A DNA stretch of 64,000 nt from Larix kaempferi (Eukaryota > Streptophyta > Pinopsida > Pinales > Pinaceae). The stretch spans positions 10,698,501 through 10,762,500 of the forward strand of contig BSBM01000762.1 in NCBI GenBank assembly GCA_027924585.1, given 5' to 3'. Every line of letters starts with the position of its first letter. Position 1 is the stretch's first letter. Below, in pieces: positions 10,983 through 23,855 of this stretch. The notes beneath the pieces are model-generated. The model was not told the DNA's origin. It searched no databases and saw only the letters and a list, made by a program, of their open reading frames with translations. The position numbers and the translations under genes are program-made.

Positions 10983-13573
10983 CTACAGAACCTTAAGAGT
11001 GGACATTACACAAGGAGCTTGTGCTAGATACTCCACTATGCTATAATTGTGGGAATCATGCGCATTAGGGTTGTACGTGGCCTTCTTCAAAACACCTTTT
11101 GGTATTTTAGGCATAGTGTAATTAGCTAGCTTCTCTATGTGTAATGAGGGACTTAGTTTAGAGTCGCAGGTTCTTACCTTTGGACCCAAATGTAGATGTA
11201 TCATAAGATTTACTTCTAGTTTGGAGGTTAACATCCTGTTCACACATGAATACTTGACTTTGGCCTATATTTCTCCCTTGAGAGGAGGAACCCTGATTTC
11301 CCCCTTGCGAGGATCTAGGGTTGGATTGGGCCGTAGCAATCATCTGTTTTTGCAGCTGCAAAAATAGTTTAGTTAACATCGCAAGTTGGTTGGAACCTTC
11401 CTATTGTGCCAATAGTTTCTTGGACATTTCCATCTTGGGTCACTTGTAGTTTAAGTGATCTTCCTTGAAAAACAAGTAGTGAAATTTCATTTTACCCTTC
11501 TCCTTCTTGGCCCCACTAGAGTTATTATTGTTTTTCACATTGTTATTCCCCTTGTTCCCAGTTTTATTTTTTTCTTTTTCCTTTTCCCTCCAGGCTATTG
11601 GTTTCCCTTAGAACTGGTTTTCTGAACTGCCATAACATTCGCGGGAGGGTTGGAATTGGGGTTGTGCATGTTTTTCAAGGAAGCCGCCGGTGAATTTTGA
11701 CCAACAAGGTGCATACCCTGGATGGATGTGATACCAACTGTTGAACCAATCACATTGTTGACATGTGGTCCAGGTACTGGCTTGGTTGGATCAACCTCTG
11801 ATCGAGGAGCATTGGGAATAATTTCATAAAGCATCTTGGACTGAGAGTAAACTAAGTCTAATTGCTAGGATTTTATAATGGCCTTCTCTTAATTTTGTGC
11901 CCTTGAGAGGGCCATATCTTTCACAATACAGTGTTTCAAAGACTTAATGAAGCAGCCAGTTAAAAACTCTTTAGGAATATGATATTTAATTAGACTACAT
12001 ATACTCCACCATTCATGGATGTGGTCGAAGAGATGGGTGGAACTATCCTAACAAAATGAGGTCAACAATTCAGTTCCAATTTTGTAACAAACTAGAAGCT
12101 GAAATTGATTAACGAAAGTCATTGCATCTGCATTAAAGGTTTGGAAAGAAGCACATGGAAAATCAATATACCATTTTACTGCCATCCCTATTCAATTCCA
12201 TTATAAGAGACATAACCTAATTATGGAATCATCCATGAGAGAGTTGGACGAACACCAGATATGGAAGGTCATCACATTGTTTGTGAGATCTTCCTCAGGT
12301 TTTCCTTCAAATTTCAAAATATTTGAAGGTAACTTAGCAGGGAGTGGTGGCCATCTAAGGCCATGTAAGACCAGGTCATTAGTTAACTTGGTTAAATCAG
12401 GAAAGTTCAAAGTAGCCAAAAAATGAAACTCTGTTTGAGCTATAGTATTCCAAGATCCGGGAGTGTTAGCAACCCACTGATTTGTCTTGACATTAGTAAA
12501 AAGTGGATTATATTGTCCAAAATTATTTCCAAATTGAGGTGAAAAGGGTTGAGTAAATCCCCCTGAAGTTCCCCCCATCCCCCCCATAGGTTGGATAACT
12601 AGTAAAGAATAAAATTTTGTTGGGTTAACCATGTTTGGACCTCCTACCCCTAAAAACTGGATGTTCCCAAATGGATCATTCTACCCCTAGGGAAATCCAG
12701 TACTAGTGCCCCCTAGTCCAAATATATTACCATATGGAATGTTCGATGAAAAGGGTTTACTAGTACCTATGCTTCCCATTGATTGGAAAGGAAAACTGAT
12801 CTAAAGCATGCTGGAGCCAACAATAGCTCCATAAACAAGGGTGGGGTTTGGCTTGGACATGTGTCAACTAAAAGATGGGACATTGTGAAGAGGTACTAAT
12901 GGAACACTACTTGAAGTAGTAGTATATATGGATGAAGGAGGAAGTGATGTAGGTATTTTCTGGAACCCAAGGAAATTCATCCCAAGCAAAAAGGGATTTG
13001 TACATTGAAGACCATATGAAGGTCCCCTCATTAAAATCATTGAATATGGTGGACTCCATCCATAACCTACAATAGATGATACATTTGCACTAACTCCATC
13101 TATAGGAGTAGTATTAAATTGGGGAGTTTCCTCCCCAATATCGAACACTTCACCAATGTTCTCCATAACATCCCATAGGGATGATGGATCACTCAGCTCA
13201 AGAATATGAAACTCAATTCCTTGGCTAGAACTAGGATTCTATGTAGGGTTCAAAAATCCTGAAGGATCTATGAGATCCTCAATGGAGGGAAAATATATGT
13301 TCTCCTCTGTTGAGAAGAAACAACTAGAGGAGAGTTATCTAACTACCCATCAAAGTCACTAAAATTTCATTCCTTTTATGATGACTTAGATCCAATAGAA
13401 CTATAGGTGTTTTCTTTAGTTGGTTCTTCAATGTTCTGTTCTTGGTTTTCTTCCTCTACCCCCTAAGGGGGTGGATTGTTATAATCTATTATTTTCCTTG
13501 GTGCAAGGACTTCTCTCTATTTAGTAGAGTGTCCTTGAATTCTTTAATACCTACGCAAAGGTTTATCAACCAT
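10983..13573 (-). pseudogene. gag pseudogene of element A
   Basis: A likely original start lies at 13573 (minus-strand reading MVDKPLRRY, then a stop), similar to the start of gag in G. The capsid core is readable at 12201-12632 (LATLNFPDLTKLTNDLVLHG, FEGKPEEDL, FHIWCSSNSL). Later pieces at 11595-11834 (EIIPNAPR) and 10983-11243 (PKIPKGVLK, NYSIVEYLAQAPC) follow G in the same order. There are numerous stops and frame changes; the zinc-knuckle region is not recognisable. The Gag family is the plant non-chromoviral gypsy type with a low-complexity N-terminus. Confidence 0.85.
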
Positions 13574-16065
13574 GGTGGATTTCAGAAGACTCAAAGGAGG
13601 AAATCTAAAAATTTAAAACAACAAACATCACTCACTAGAAAGTCACTAAAAATATTACAAGAATCAAACAACTCTTGCAATGAAAATCACTTGGATGCAA
13701 GTACTATTTAGTGAAGAGATAGATACGGGGTCTTCCAAATGTCATCTTGGGATGATTAGGGCCTAATTCCAACCAGCGAATATCAATAGACAGTTACCCT
13801 ACTCTCCTAAGCCAATCACCAAGGTTGCAAGCACTTTCCTTAAGCAAATACCCTCCACAAGGAGCTAGGAAATAGAGTCTACATCTATCTCACATGCCAC
13901 AAGATATAATCTTTCAACAACCTAGGAACAACAACTACGTTCACCACTTCACACAAGGTATTCAAGTGGAACAGTCGCTAGATGGAGCTTCTGTAAATGG
14001 GTAGGGAACATAGGCCTTGTAAACAAGTCCTATACCCGAAACTATTAGTGAGAAGTGGTGTCACCTCAAGGACTTGCCACATATGATCAGTTCCCAGACA
14101 TGCATAACCAACCTCAGTCAAGCAACAAGGGTATTCTATCTACTCGAAAAAGGTTTACCTACCGCTTGATGCTGGTGTTAGTGGCTCTTTCTTGAAACAT
14201 ACTTTGTGTTAATAATGGATTTAACTCTTTTTAGTGAATTCCTAGTTTCACAATGTTATGTGATTTTGGAGAAGTTAACTCTCAACACCTATCTCCAAAA
14301 TCCTAGCCTATACTATTAGGAAAGTTTATTGCCAAAAGAAAACCTAGTATCCTACTCCGATTACTTTCTTGCTTGTTTAAAAAACAATTTCTAGAATTTT
14401 CAATAGAATAAACTTATACAACTAAGGAGAAGCACAATGCAACCTAATGCGCAATTTTACCCCTCTTTCACTGAAAAATGGAGCCTCCTCTACCCCCGAC
14501 AATCCAATTTTTAATTTTCCAATGTCTTCTTGATGGACAATGCAAGCTCTAAATGTAAGATGCAAATCCAAATGCAAGTGCAAGTTTCCAAAATGTACAA
14601 TGCAAATGGAAACTAAATTTCACATACTAAATGCAAATGGAAACTAAATTTCACATACTAAATGCAAACTTAACCTAAGATGTAAGTGCACAACAACCTT
14701 TTGAAAACCAGTTTCAATTCAATCCTAAGATGTGAATGGAAACTGAATTTTACATGCACATACACTTCAAATACCAAATGCAAAACAATTTTTTTTTAAT
14801 TTCATGCAAAAATGCAACTTTATACTTGAATGAAAAACTCATTTTCGCAACAACAACAAAAAATGAAACTTTTGTTTTTGTTTTTAAATGCAAAATGCAA
14901 ATATACTATATATGCTTGCAATGTAAAATCAAACTCAATTTTATGAAATGTTTCGACTTGATTTTTATTTTTTCAAATAAGACACAAAAAATTCAAGTAT
15001 GAACAACTACACAAGACAACAAATGGAAAAGACTTCCGATACCATTAGAAAACATAGTGAAAGAGGCCACAAAAATTAGACTTTTTAGTCACACATGCAT
15101 GCAAAGTTGAAAATAGTACATAAGATGACTTTTAGATTCCAACTAGCAAAAGACTTACAAGGATTCAAGGTTTGGTCAAGCCTGTTTTTGCACCCAACCA
15201 GTGCAATCAAGGTCCAATACTAACATAAAAACCCCTGATCTTTCACTCCAAAGGATGATCAAAAGTACAAAATCAAAGAATAAAAAATGAAGCCTAAAAC
15301 AAAAATGTTTTCCTTTTTTCAAACACTTTTTAATCACAATCCGAAAGTACATACTGAAAATAAACATAGAGATTAAAAACAACCTTTGAAAGGTCACTAT
15401 AGGACACTAATAGTCAGCAACCTTGAAAATAATCCAAATCAAACAGTGAAAAGGATTATAACAAAATACACTATTCGAAATACCTATCACCAAAAAAATC
15501 ACAAAGGACTAATTGAAAATAATCAAAGAGAGTATGAATACTACCTCCGAGAATTCGCTACAGGACCTTGATAGTCAAAGACTTTCCAACTTTTCAAAAC
15601 AACTAGTAAAAAGGATAATATCCAATATACCTTCTCAAATGAGTTTTATTTGAAAAAAGAATGAAAAAACAAGTCAATCTTGGTAACAAACTAGACAAAC
15701 TACCTCTAAGGACCCTCAAGAAAATCTAAAGCTTTCAAAAAATTCCAACACTTTAGGAAACCCTAAAAATAAAGCAAGGTGTGAAAAAACTAAAACCTAC
15801 AAGAAAATCGCTACCGTGCATACAACAGAAAGTGATTAAATCACTTATGTTCAAAGCATTAGCATTGATTTTAGAGAAAAATTGATATTGTAAGTCTTAC
15901 AACAAGCGATTTTGTCCTGAGTAATTTGAAAAATAAAAATACAAGCTTAAAAAATCAAAGGTTCAAAAGATTTACTAAAGTTTGAGACCAAAACAAGCTT
16001 GAAAAACTCATAGTAATCAAATCGTAATTGGAGAAACTAAACTAGAAACCCCAAAGCAGATGTCT
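13574..16065 (-). other. Long non-coding leader of element A
   Basis: About 2.5 kb lie between the PBS and gag, with no coding capacity on either strand. The stretch 14530-14900 is rich in ATGCAAA-like words, including a 31-bp tandem duplication near 14600-14662. Element G has a comparable leader of about 1.6 kb. Confidence 0.65.
14600..14662. repeat. 31-bp tandem duplication in ATGCAAA-rich DNA
   Basis: TGCAAATGGAAACTAAATTT followed by CACATACTAA occurs at 14601 and again at 14632. The surrounding 350 bp contain many further ATGCAA/ATGTAA words. Confidence 0.85.
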
Positions 16066-16067
16066 TC

Positions 16068-16085
16068 TCCCCAATAGAGTCACTA
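16068..16085 (-). promoter_or_regulatory. Decayed primer-binding site of element A
   Basis: The minus strand reads TAGTGACTCTATTGGGGA, four bases inside the 5' LTR. It differs from the PBS of element G (TGGTGACTCCGCTGGGGA) at four positions, all C-to-T or G-to-A. A tRNA 3' end would prime minus-strand DNA synthesis here. The tRNA identity was not determined. Confidence 0.75.
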
Positions 16086-16089
16086 GTTT

Positions 16090-17057
16090 TGTTGTGTAGA
16101 AATCTATCATATGATTGGGATTAAGTCACCAACATACTATGTTACCTAAATTGGACATCTAAGACTTGGTTGCAAGCAAACTTGACTCCAAAATACAATT
16201 AAAGACCAAGCAAATCTACTTTAAGAATTAATAGGGGAAGAAAGCTTATGCACCCAGTTAATGAAGGTTTGTCCTAACTTTCTTTTCTCTTGATATTTGC
16301 TTCAAAACATCAATCCAAAGACTTGTAAAACAAGTACAAAACCCTATTCAAAAATATTGACTACATAATAATATTGAAATTCAAACATAAGCATGTATAA
16401 TAAAAATTTGATTAACTAAATGAACAACAATGTATAAACCAAATCTGAAACAACAATTTGGGAAGGGGAAGATATCCAATTTATATTAAAGGAAGCAGAT
16501 AGTACAATTTTTACCTCATTCTGCTTAGCACCTCATCGAAACCGGATCTCAAGGTCTCTATTGGTTAAGTTCTCCACAACTCCTACTGAATCTCCACATG
16601 CATACAAGGTTCATACTATTTGAGGGAAATACTATAAGCATATAGGGATACAAGATCAAATAATGATCAACAACAGGTAGGGAAATGGGAATAACTGACG
16701 GGAAAAAAACTCCAGCATAACCTTGCTATGAAAAAGCTCTCCCCAAATGGACTAACTCTCTTCTTCTTATATTTGGTGAAGACAATTTCCATCGGATAAG
16801 AGGAAGTTATAATCGAAGGGGAAGTTACTAGAACCACCCTAACTCCTCTTTTTTGAATTTTCTTTTATTTTTCATACTTTTTAGGAGGAAATCACTTTCA
16901 AATCATGAGGATAAGGTGATTAAATCGCATTAAAAAAAGTAGCAGTAAGCGATTTCATATTTTTTATTGAAAACACATCGACAATACATAATCAATAAGC
17001 ACTTAAATCGCAGGGTGCTAGATCTTTTGGATCGATTTTAATCTTATACAACTTCCA
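16090..17057 (-). repeat. 5' LTR of element A (right repeat)
   Basis: Homologous to 8138-9078, with many substitutions and small indels, so the insertion is old. The inner edge begins TGTTGTGTAGAAATC next to the PBS. The outer edge is placed at the last CA before a candidate TSD-like GGAAA. Confidence 0.8.
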
Positions 17058-17280
17058 GGGAAAAATGATAAATGGTTAAGGATCAAGTCCAAATATTAAG
17101 GCCATATCAATTGGATCCAAATCAAGGCTCTTCCATCCATAAGTTTCCTCTTGTGTGATAGAGAGTTAAAATTTTGAAGTGTCATTTTTTTAACTGTCTT
17201 CATGGAGGGAGAAGTGCCAATTTGGACTATAACAAGAATTAAGTTAGAATTTCAACTGGAATCCTTTGTGTATAGTCAAG

Positions 17281-17299
17281 TGTGTGTGTGTGTGTGTGT
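17281..17299. repeat. (GT)n microsatellite
   Basis: A short GT run sits about 15 bp outside element B. The stretch 17064-17309 holds no gene. Confidence 0.95.
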
Positions 17300-17309
17300 A
17301 TTCACAATA

Positions 17310-17314
17310 AATGA
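17310..17314 (+). repeat. Left target-site duplication of element B
   Basis: AATGA, identical to 24714-24718 on the other side of the element. It is made by staggered integrase cutting. Confidence 0.95.
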
Positions 17315-17924
17315 TGTTGATGTATATGTAACTTCGGAATGTATTTCATCAGTATATTATATGTATATTTATTGTACCCTTATAAGAGATGTGTTATTCC
17401 TCTATAAGGAAGTGTCGTCATGTGGATTGACAAGTGTCGCAAGTGTGTGTACTTGCCGATGGGTTATTAGACCACCTTATGGGGTCGGCCCTAATTAATA
17501 TATAATATAATGTGGATGTACTAAAGTAGACAAGTCGGCCCCAGTAGGTCACTGGGCAAAAAGGTGAGTATAAATAGAGATAGGAGATCTCTATTTTACT
17601 CACTCGGAAAAAGTATCTATCTCTCTCTCTGGAAAGTGGCGCACTAGTGAGGAGGAGGAGGATCATCTGCTAGGAGACTATCTCTGGATTATTTGGTTGT
17701 ATTTTGGTTGAGCCATTGCTCTCTCTATCTCTGAGGAAGTTTGTGGGGTTTTTCACCTTAGGGTTTTCCCCACGAAAACTCTGTGTCTCTTGTCTCTATG
17801 CTTTTGATTCTTGTGATGCTTGTGATGCTTGTCATATTATGATTGTCATGCATTGATATACTGTAGATGTTATTCTCTCAGCAAAGATCCTATAGTATTG
17901 TGATTTAATACTGAAAATTTAACA
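17315..17924 (+). repeat. 5' LTR of element B (610 bp)
   Basis: Starts TGTTGATGTATATG and ends TTTAACA. Compared with the 3' LTR it differs at four single positions (two transitions, two transversions) and has no indels. It contains a TATA box, a CT-rich stretch and TAGGGTTTT downstream of the box. It provides the promoter and, in the 3' copy, the polyadenylation region. Confidence 0.97.
17569..17576 (+). promoter_or_regulatory. TATA box in 5' LTR of element B
   Basis: TATAAATA follows GGTGAG and precedes GAGATAGG. It is the best TATA match in the LTR and is conserved in the 3' copy at 24358-24365. Transcription would start about 30 bp downstream; this is inferred, not observed. Confidence 0.75.
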
Positions 17925-17936
17925 TGGTATCAGAGC
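17925..17936 (+). promoter_or_regulatory. Primer-binding site of element B
   Basis: TGGTATCAGAGC follows the LTR end directly, with no spacer. This is the standard plant copia PBS, complementary to the 3' end of initiator tRNA-Met. Confidence 0.95.
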
Positions 17937-18044
17937 TTAACTGAGAAGAAGACATTTTGCAGTGACGGAAGCTTGTATTGCTTGTTTATTGGGTTTCTCT
18001 CCACAGATTTTTGAAATTCAGTATAGTAGATTGGATCTACTCAT

Positions 18045-18357
18045 CAAGGCGCATCTTTCTGTCCAATCAGATTTCAGTTCCGAGCATTTTCAGTTTTGGC
18101 CCTAAAAATTAGGGTTTCCACAAAAATAGGAATTTCTGGAAACTGAAGGTACAGCTGGAAGCTCCTTGCAAAAATCGAAGGTTTGAGCTTTGGATCGAGA
18201 TTTTTGGCTGGGTAGATCTCCGGGAAACTCAAACCCTAATTCAGGGCTCTCCCCAGTGAACCCGGGAGGACAAAAAGGCAATTTTGAAGGACAAGACTTT
18301 GCTGATCTTAAATTCTGAATGCACTAGGCTGATCAGCTCTCCAAGGCGCATCTTTCT
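18045..18357 (+). repeat. Direct repeat in the leader of element B
   Basis: The 16-bp phrase CAAGGCGCATCTTTCT occurs at 18045-18060 and 18342-18357, with weaker similarity around it (TTTTGAAATTCA and TTAGGGTTTC occur near both). The leader from the PBS to the start codon appears partly duplicated. No upstream frame is recognisable. Confidence 0.7.
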
Positions 18358-18498
18358 ATCCTTTCGGAATTTTGAAATTCACATTTTGAATTTTTAGGGT
18401 TTCTCTAACAAACCCTAATCCGGGACCAGATCCAGTTTTCAGCACTTCAAGCGGTAAGTTCTAAATCTTTTCTATTTCCATTTGAAGTACTCTTAAAG

Positions 18499-21400
18499 AT
18501 GTCTCTTCACACCAAGCTTGAGGATAAGCTTGAAGGGGCTGATAACTTCCGAGCCTGGAAGTATAGGATTGGGCTAATCCTGGAAGAGAATGAGTTGGAC
18601 TCATATGTGAAAGAAGACATCCCTATCCCAGAGGATGAAGAGGCCAAGGTATTGCACAAGAAGAACTTGGTCAAGGCAAAGAGAATCATTGCTGATTCTA
18701 TCAAAGACCATCTCATACCCCATGTGTCTTCTCTCAAGACACCCAAAGAGATGTTTGAATCTTTGACCAAGCTATTTGAAGGAAAGAACATAAATCGGAA
18801 GATGACCCTGCGGAACCAATTGAAAGCAGTGAAGTTTCAGAATGGAGAAACCATTCAATCCTACTTTTCAAGGGTCTCTCAGATCAAGGAACAATTAGAA
18901 GCAGTAGATGAAATGGTGGAGAATGGTGAAGTGGTGATGACCACTCTAAATGGCCTACCCAGGTCATGGGATTCCTTTATTCAAGGAATTTGTGCAAGGA
19001 AGAAGTTGATCTCCTTCAGTAGACTTCGAGAAGAATGCTCTCAAGAAGAAGCTAGACTTATAGCTCGTGAGGAAAAGATGGGAGGAGAAGATCAAGCTCT
19101 TGCAGCTCACACCAAAAGAAGCAAAATCAAGAAGGATCCCTCTCGACTCAATAGGTCCTATCAAAAGAAGAACAGGAAAGACCTAAGATGCTTCACATGC
19201 AATGAGAAGGGTCACTTTGCTTCAGATTGTCCTAAGAACAAAAGAGATAATAACAACAACTCTAGTAAGAAGAAGAAGGGCAGCAAAAGAAGGTTTCATG
19301 CTCATGCTGCTGAAGATGATGAACCTCCAAAGAAGAAAGCTAAGGCAGAAAGTAGTAGTGATGATGATTCATCAAGTGAAGAAGAGTATGTTCTGATATC
19401 TGCACTTACTGGTACCATCTCCCATGGTTGCAATGATTGGTTGATCGATAGTGGGGCTTCCAAACATATGACAGGTTTCAAGGAATCTTTTGTGAACCTT
19501 TCTGAACATGAATCACCCCATAAGGTGAAACTTGGGGATGATTATCAATACCCAATCAAAGGAAGTGGTGAAGCCTCTTACAACCTAGATTCTGGAAAAT
19601 CTCTGAAGATGAAGGAAGTCCTCTATGTACCTGGACTCAAGAAGAACTTACTCTCCATCTCTGCTTTAGATGCAAAAGGTATGAGGGTTGCATTTGTTGA
19701 TGGCCAAGTACTAATGTGGCCAAAGGGAAAGACTATTGATGATGCAGTAGTGATTGGAGAGCAAGAGGGAGGCTTGTACAAATTAAAGGGTCAACCCGAA
19801 CATGCCATGGTACATGAATCCATGGAGCCAAGTGAACTTTGGCATAGAAGACTTGCTCACATGCACTATAGAGCACTTCCAATTGCAAGCAAGGCTGTAG
19901 AGGGTCTTCCTGAAATCAAGACCAAACATGAAGGTGTTTGCAAAGGATGTGCAAAAGGTAAGAACATTAAGAAGGCTTTCCCAAGCAGTGAAAGCAAGGC
20001 AAAAGATATTCTAGAAATCATCCACTTAGATGTATGTGGCCCTATGTCATCCAGCTCCCTGAGTGGGTATGTTTACTATGTATCATTTATTGATGACTTC
20101 TCTAGGAAGACTTGGGTATACTTCTTGAAGGGCAAAGATGAGGTGTTTGATAAATTCAAGGAATTCAAAAACTTGATGGAGAATCAAACTGACAAGAAAA
20201 TCAAAACATTCAGATCTGACAATGGTGGAGAATTCACCTCAAATGACTTCAAGAAGCTTTGCAGTGACTCAGGGATTAAGAGGGAGTTGACTGCTCCATA
20301 TAATCCTCAACAGAATGGAGTTGCAGAAAGGAAGAACAGAACTATCATGGAAGCAGCAAGGGCAATGTTGCATGACCAAGATCTTCCTATGCATCTTTGG
20401 GCAGAAGCAGCTAGAACAGCTGTATATGTGCAGAATAGAACACCCCACAAGATATTGAACAACAAGACACCAGAAGAAGTCTTTTCTGGTAAGAGACCTG
20501 AAGTCAGCCATCTCAGAATATTTGGTTGTCCATTATACACTCATGTCCCAAAGGAGAAGAGGACTAAACTAGATCCTTCAGGAAAGAAGGGCATCTTTGT
20601 GGGTTATAGTGAAAGCTCGAAGGCTTACAGAATATATTTTCCAGGGTTCAAGAAGATTGATGTCAGCAGGGATGTAACATTTGATGAGAATTCAGCATTC
20701 ATCAAATCAAGAAAGGCACCTATCGAAGTGTATGAAGAACCTAAGGAAACAAGATTTCAGGACACTACGATGACTGATGCAGTTCCAGAAACTGCTCGTG
20801 AGTTTGAAGATCCACAAGAACCTGTAGATCCACCCCGTGAGGATAACTCTCACAAGAGGAAACCTGTATGGGCTAGAGAGCTCATTCATGATGCAGAAAG
20901 ATTTGGCATTCCAGAAGAAGAACACAGAGCAAAGAAGAGAACCAGATCACACACCAGTTATGTTGCTTTACTCTGTGACATCATGAACAAAGAGCCTTCC
21001 AGTTATGAAGAGGCAGCAGAAAAGAAAGAATGGAAGGATGCTATGGTTGAGGAATACCAATCAATTATGAAGAATGATGTTTGGGATGTTGTCCCAAGAC
21101 CTAAAGGGAAGTCTGTTGTGACTTCCAAGTGGATCTACAAAATCAAGCATGCTGCAGATGGCAGTGTGGAAAAATATAAAGCAAGATTCGTAGCTCGTGG
21201 TTTCTCTCAGAAGGAAGGAATAGACTATGAAGAAACCTTTGCACCTGTAGCCAGATATACTTCCATCAGAACAGTACTTGCCCTGGCTGCAGCAATGAAA
21301 TGGAAGATACACCAGATGGATGTTAAGACTGCTTTCCTGAACGGTGTAGTAGAAGAGGAAGTATATGTGGAACAGCCACTCGGCTTTGAAATACATGACA

Positions 21401-22536
21401 GGGAATCTTATGTATGCAGATTAAAGAAAGCCTTGTATGGCTTGAAGCAAGCTCCCAGAACCTGGTATGGTAGGATGGACAGTTTCCTATCTAGTTTGGG
21501 CTTTACCAAGAATAAAGCGGATTCCAACCTTTACTACAAGGTTGAGGAAGGGAATCCTGTGATTCTACTTCTATATGTGGATGACCTATTTGTGACAGGA
21601 GATGACAGAATGATTGCAGATACCAAGAGGAAGCTTGCAGCTGAATTCGATATGAAAGATTTGGGAATGATGCACTATTTCCTAGGTATGGAGGTGTGGC
21701 AGAATGCAGGTGGGATCTTCCTTGGTCAAGGGAAGTACACAGTAGATATCCTGAAGAGATTTGGGATGATGGATTGCAAAGCCATGGCCACACCTATGGC
21801 ATCGAATCTGAAGCTTCTTTGTGATGCTTCATCTGAGCCAGTTGATGTTTCTATGTATCGTCAGATTATTGGGTCCTTGATGTACCTGACGAACACGAGA
21901 CCAGATATTTGCTTTGCTATGAACACATTGAGCCAGTTCCTGACGGATCCGAGGAGTGTTCACCTGGTTGCTGTAAAGCATGTTCTGAGGTACCTGAAGG
22001 GTACAGTGGATTATGGGCTCAGATATGAGGTGAATCAAAAGTTTAACCTGCAGGGTTATGTTGATTCAGATTGGGCTGGCAGTGCTGCAGATAGGAAGAG
22101 CACATCTGGGTGTTGCTTCAGTATGGGATCAGGTGTGATCTCTTGGTTTAGCAGGAAGCAATCCTGCGTAGCACTGAGTACAGCTGAGGCAGAGTATGTT
22201 GCAGCTTGTTCAGCTAGTTGTGAGGCAGTATGGCTACGGAAGCTACTGTCTGAGTTATTTGATCTCCCGTTGGAAGCTACTGGTATCTTCTGTGATAACC
22301 AGAGTTGTGTGAAGCTGTCCGAGAACCCAGTGTTTCATGACAGGTCGAAATACATAGAGATCAAATACCACTATATCAGGGATATGGTGCAGAGAGGAGC
22401 TGTGAAGCTCCTGTATGTTGCGACGGACGAGCAGATTGCAGATGTACTGACGAAGCCACTAGCCAGGGTGAAGTTCGAGTACTTCAGAGAGAGGCTTGGC
22501 GTTATTCAGATCGAGGACACTTCGAGGAAGAAGTAA
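18499..22536 (+). CDS. Copia Gag-Pol polyprotein (element B), intact
   Basis: One 1345-residue frame starts at an ATG in good context (AAAGATGTC). Domains in order: copia-type Gag, residues 1 to about 220; CCHC zinc knuckle [14 protein letters not shown], about 231-244; a basic stretch followed by an acidic serine run, 245-300; aspartic protease with D317-S-G; pre-integrase HHCC region (H449 to C481/C484); integrase with D511, D574 and E610 (35-residue D-E spacing); RT with YVDD at 1026-1029; and RNase H with VDSDW at 1188-1192 and the usual ADVLTKPL near the C-terminus. Length is normal for the superfamily, and no stop, frameshift or lost catalytic residue was seen. The product assembles virus-like particles, copies the RNA and integrates the DNA. 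Clade not assigned. Confidence 0.97.
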   Translation: MSLHTKLEDKLEGADNFRAWKYRIGLILEENELDSYVKEDIPIPEDEEAKVLHKKNLVKAKRIIADSIKDHLIPHVSSLKTPKEMFESLTKLFEGKNINRKMTLRNQLKAVKFQNGETIQSYFSRVSQIKEQLEAVDEMVENGEVVMTTLNGLPRSWDSFIQGICARKKLISFSRLREECSQEEARLIAREEKMGGEDQALAAHTKRSKIKKDPSRLNRSYQKKNRKDLRCFTCNEKGHFASDCPKNKRDNNNNSSKKKKGSKRRFHAHAAEDDEPPKKKAKAESSSDDDSSSEEEYVLISALTGTISHGCNDWLIDSGASKHMTGFKESFVNLSEHESPHKVKLGDDYQYPIKGSGEASYNLDSGKSLKMKEVLYVPGLKKNLLSISALDAKGMRVAFVDGQVLMWPKGKTIDDAVVIGEQEGGLYKLKGQPEHAMVHESMEPSELWHRRLAHMHYRALPIASKAVEGLPEIKTKHEGVCKGCAKGKNIKKAFPSSESKAKDILEIIHLDVCGPMSSSSLSGYVYYVSFIDDFSRKTWVYFLKGKDEVFDKFKEFKNLMENQTDKKIKTFRSDNGGEFTSNDFKKLCSDSGIKRELTAPYNPQQNGVAERKNRTIMEAARAMLHDQDLPMHLWAEAARTAVYVQNRTPHKILNNKTPEEVFSGKRPEVSHLRIFGCPLYTHVPKEKRTKLDPSGKKGIFVGYSESSKAYRIYFPGFKKIDVSRDVTFDENSAFIKSRKAPIEVYEEPKETRFQDTTMTDAVPETAREFEDPQEPVDPPREDNSHKRKPVWARELIHDAERFGIPEEEHRAKKRTRSHTSYVALLCDIMNKEPSSYEEAAEKKEWKDAMVEEYQSIMKNDVWDVVPRPKGKSVVTSKWIYKIKHAADGSVEKYKARFVARGFSQKEGIDYEETFAPVARYTSIRTVLALAAAMKWKIHQMDVKTAFLNGVVEEEVYVEQPLGFEIHDRESYVCRLKKALYGLKQAPRTWYGRMDSFLSSLGFTKNKADSNLYYKVEEGNPVILLLYVDDLFVTGDDRMIADTKRKLAAEFDMKDLGMMHYFLGMEVWQNAGGIFLGQGKYTVDILKRFGMMDCKAMATPMASNLKLLCDASSEPVDVSMYRQIIGSLMYLTNTRPDICFAMNTLSQFLTDPRSVHLVAVKHVLRYLKGTVDYGLRYEVNQKFNLQGYVDSDWAGSAADRKSTSGCCFSMGSGVISWFSRKQSCVALSTAEAEYVAACSASCEAVWLRKLLSELFDLPLEATGIFCDNQSCVKLSENPVFHDRSKYIEIKYHYIRDMVQRGAVKLLYVATDEQIADVLTKPLARVKFEYFRERLGVIQIEDTSRKK

Positions 22537-22928
22537 TGGACACATTTGCTGAAGCCATTCCAAGCATGTTGGAAGGAGGATCCTTCACATGGCTGTGGAT
22601 GTAAGCGCTGGATGATGAACATCAGGATGATGTTCTAGTTTCTGCTGGATATGATCAGTTGGATCATGTGTATGTATTTTATATGCATCATGTTGGATGC
22701 TTGGACCATGTATCTGTATATGTATCAGGTGAATACATTGTATGATCAGGTGGATCATGTATGGTGATATATATCATATGTTTTGTATTTGTATCAGGTG
22801 GATACATTGATGATCAGGAGGATCATGTATGATGATATGTATCAGGTAGATACTTGGTATGCAGCAGGATGTTGCGTTGATGATCAGGAGGATCATGTAT
22901 GATGATATGTATCAGGTAGATACTTGGT

Positions 22929-23300
22929 ATGCAGCAGGATGTTGCAGTGATGATCAGGATGATCATATATGACGAGCTTCAGGATGTTGCTCCAGATGAC
23001 ATGCAGCAGGATGTTGCTCCAGATGACATGCAGCAGGATGTTGCAGTAATGATCAGGATGATCATAGATGACGAGCTTCAGGATGTTGCTCCAGATGACA
23101 TGCAGCAGGATGTTGCAGTGATGATCAGGATGATCATAGATGACGAGCTTCAGGATGTTGCTCCAGATGACATGCAGCAGGATGTTGCAGTAATGATCAG
23201 GATGATCATAGATGACGAGCTTCAGGATGTTGCTCCAGATGACATGCAGCAGGACGTTGCAGTGATGATGATCAGGATGATCATGGATACATCAGGATGA
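22929..23300 (+). repeat. 72-bp tandem array in the 3' UTR of element B
   Basis: The word GACGAGCTTC occurs at 22971, 23070, 23142 and 23214. The last two steps are exactly 72 bp; the first is 99 bp because a 27-bp subunit (CTCCAGATGACATGCAGCAG plus GATGTTG) is duplicated there. Each unit holds TGATCA, three bases, TGATCA, a short palindromic pair. As 72 and 27 are multiples of three, a 123-codon frame stays open through it. Confidence 0.95.
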
Positions 23301-23351
23301 TGTATGGTGAGTATCAGGTTGATACTCTGTGGCCGTGGATCAGGTTGTGCA

Positions 23352-23855
23352 GATGAGCATGTAATTCGTTGCCCTGGGATATTTGCAGATGGTCTTGCGA
23401 GGTTTTGCCTATGGCATGTAATTCGTTGCCCTGGGACATCTGTCAAATGCTCTTTCGAGGTTTTGCTCTGTGAGGACATGTAATTCGTTGCCCTGGGAGA
23501 TCTGGAGATAGTCTTGCGAGGTTTTGCCTATGGCATGTAATTCGTTGCCCTGGGATATCTGGCAGATGCTCTTGCGAGGTTTTGTCCTATGGCATGTAAT
23601 CCGTTTCCCTGGGAGATCCTATAGGTAGAGCAGTATGCTCGTAACAGCCTGGGATGCTCTTGCGAGGTTTTTCCATGACCACATGTAATTCGTTGCCCTG
23701 GGAGATCCTATAGGTAGAGCAGTATGCTCGTAACAGCCTGGGATGCTCTTGCGAGGTTTTGTGGTGAGGTCACATGTAATTCGTTGCCCTGGGAGATCCT
23801 ATAGGTAGAGCAGTATGCTCGTAACAGCCTGGGATGCTCTTGCGAGGTTTTGTGA
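23352..23855 (+). repeat. Second tandem array in the 3' UTR of element B
   Basis: Seven copies of GTAATTCGTTGCCCTGGGA (one variant) start at 23361, 23418, 23480, 23537, 23596, 23685 and 23776. The steps are 57, 62, 57, 59, 89 and 91 bp. The longer units carry an added block, CCTATAGGTAGAGCAGTATG followed by CTCGTAACAGCC. Each copy is followed by CTTGCGAGGTTTT or a close variant. Confidence 0.95.

Larger units (their letters stand above)
8138..17057 (-). mobile_element. Element A: decayed, internally deleted Ty3/gypsy retrotransposon
   Basis: The minus-strand element is bounded by related direct repeats of about 0.94-0.97 kb. Read on the minus strand it runs 5' LTR (right), PBS, long leader, gag, protease, first half of RT, then 3' LTR (left). 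RNase H and integrase are missing. The gag, protease and RT fragments match elements F and G in this window line for line, so A is a diverged copy of the same non-chromoviral gypsy family. A candidate TSD GGAAA lies at 8133-8137; GGAAA also occurs at 17059-17063, one base beyond the expected right edge. The right boundary is uncertain by a few bases. All frames are broken. Confidence 0.85.

Noticed and set aside
20269-21793. Several minus-strand frames of 72-111 codons opposite the copia polyprotein
   Set aside because: Shadows of the strong sense-strand coding sequence; no independent motifs.
22929-23300. 123-codon open frame with a 24-residue repeated protein (MQQDVAVMIRMIIDDELQDV motif)
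   Set aside because: It lies in the 3' untranslated region of copia element B, in a different frame from Gag-Pol. It stays open only because the 72-bp and 27-bp repeat units are multiples of three.
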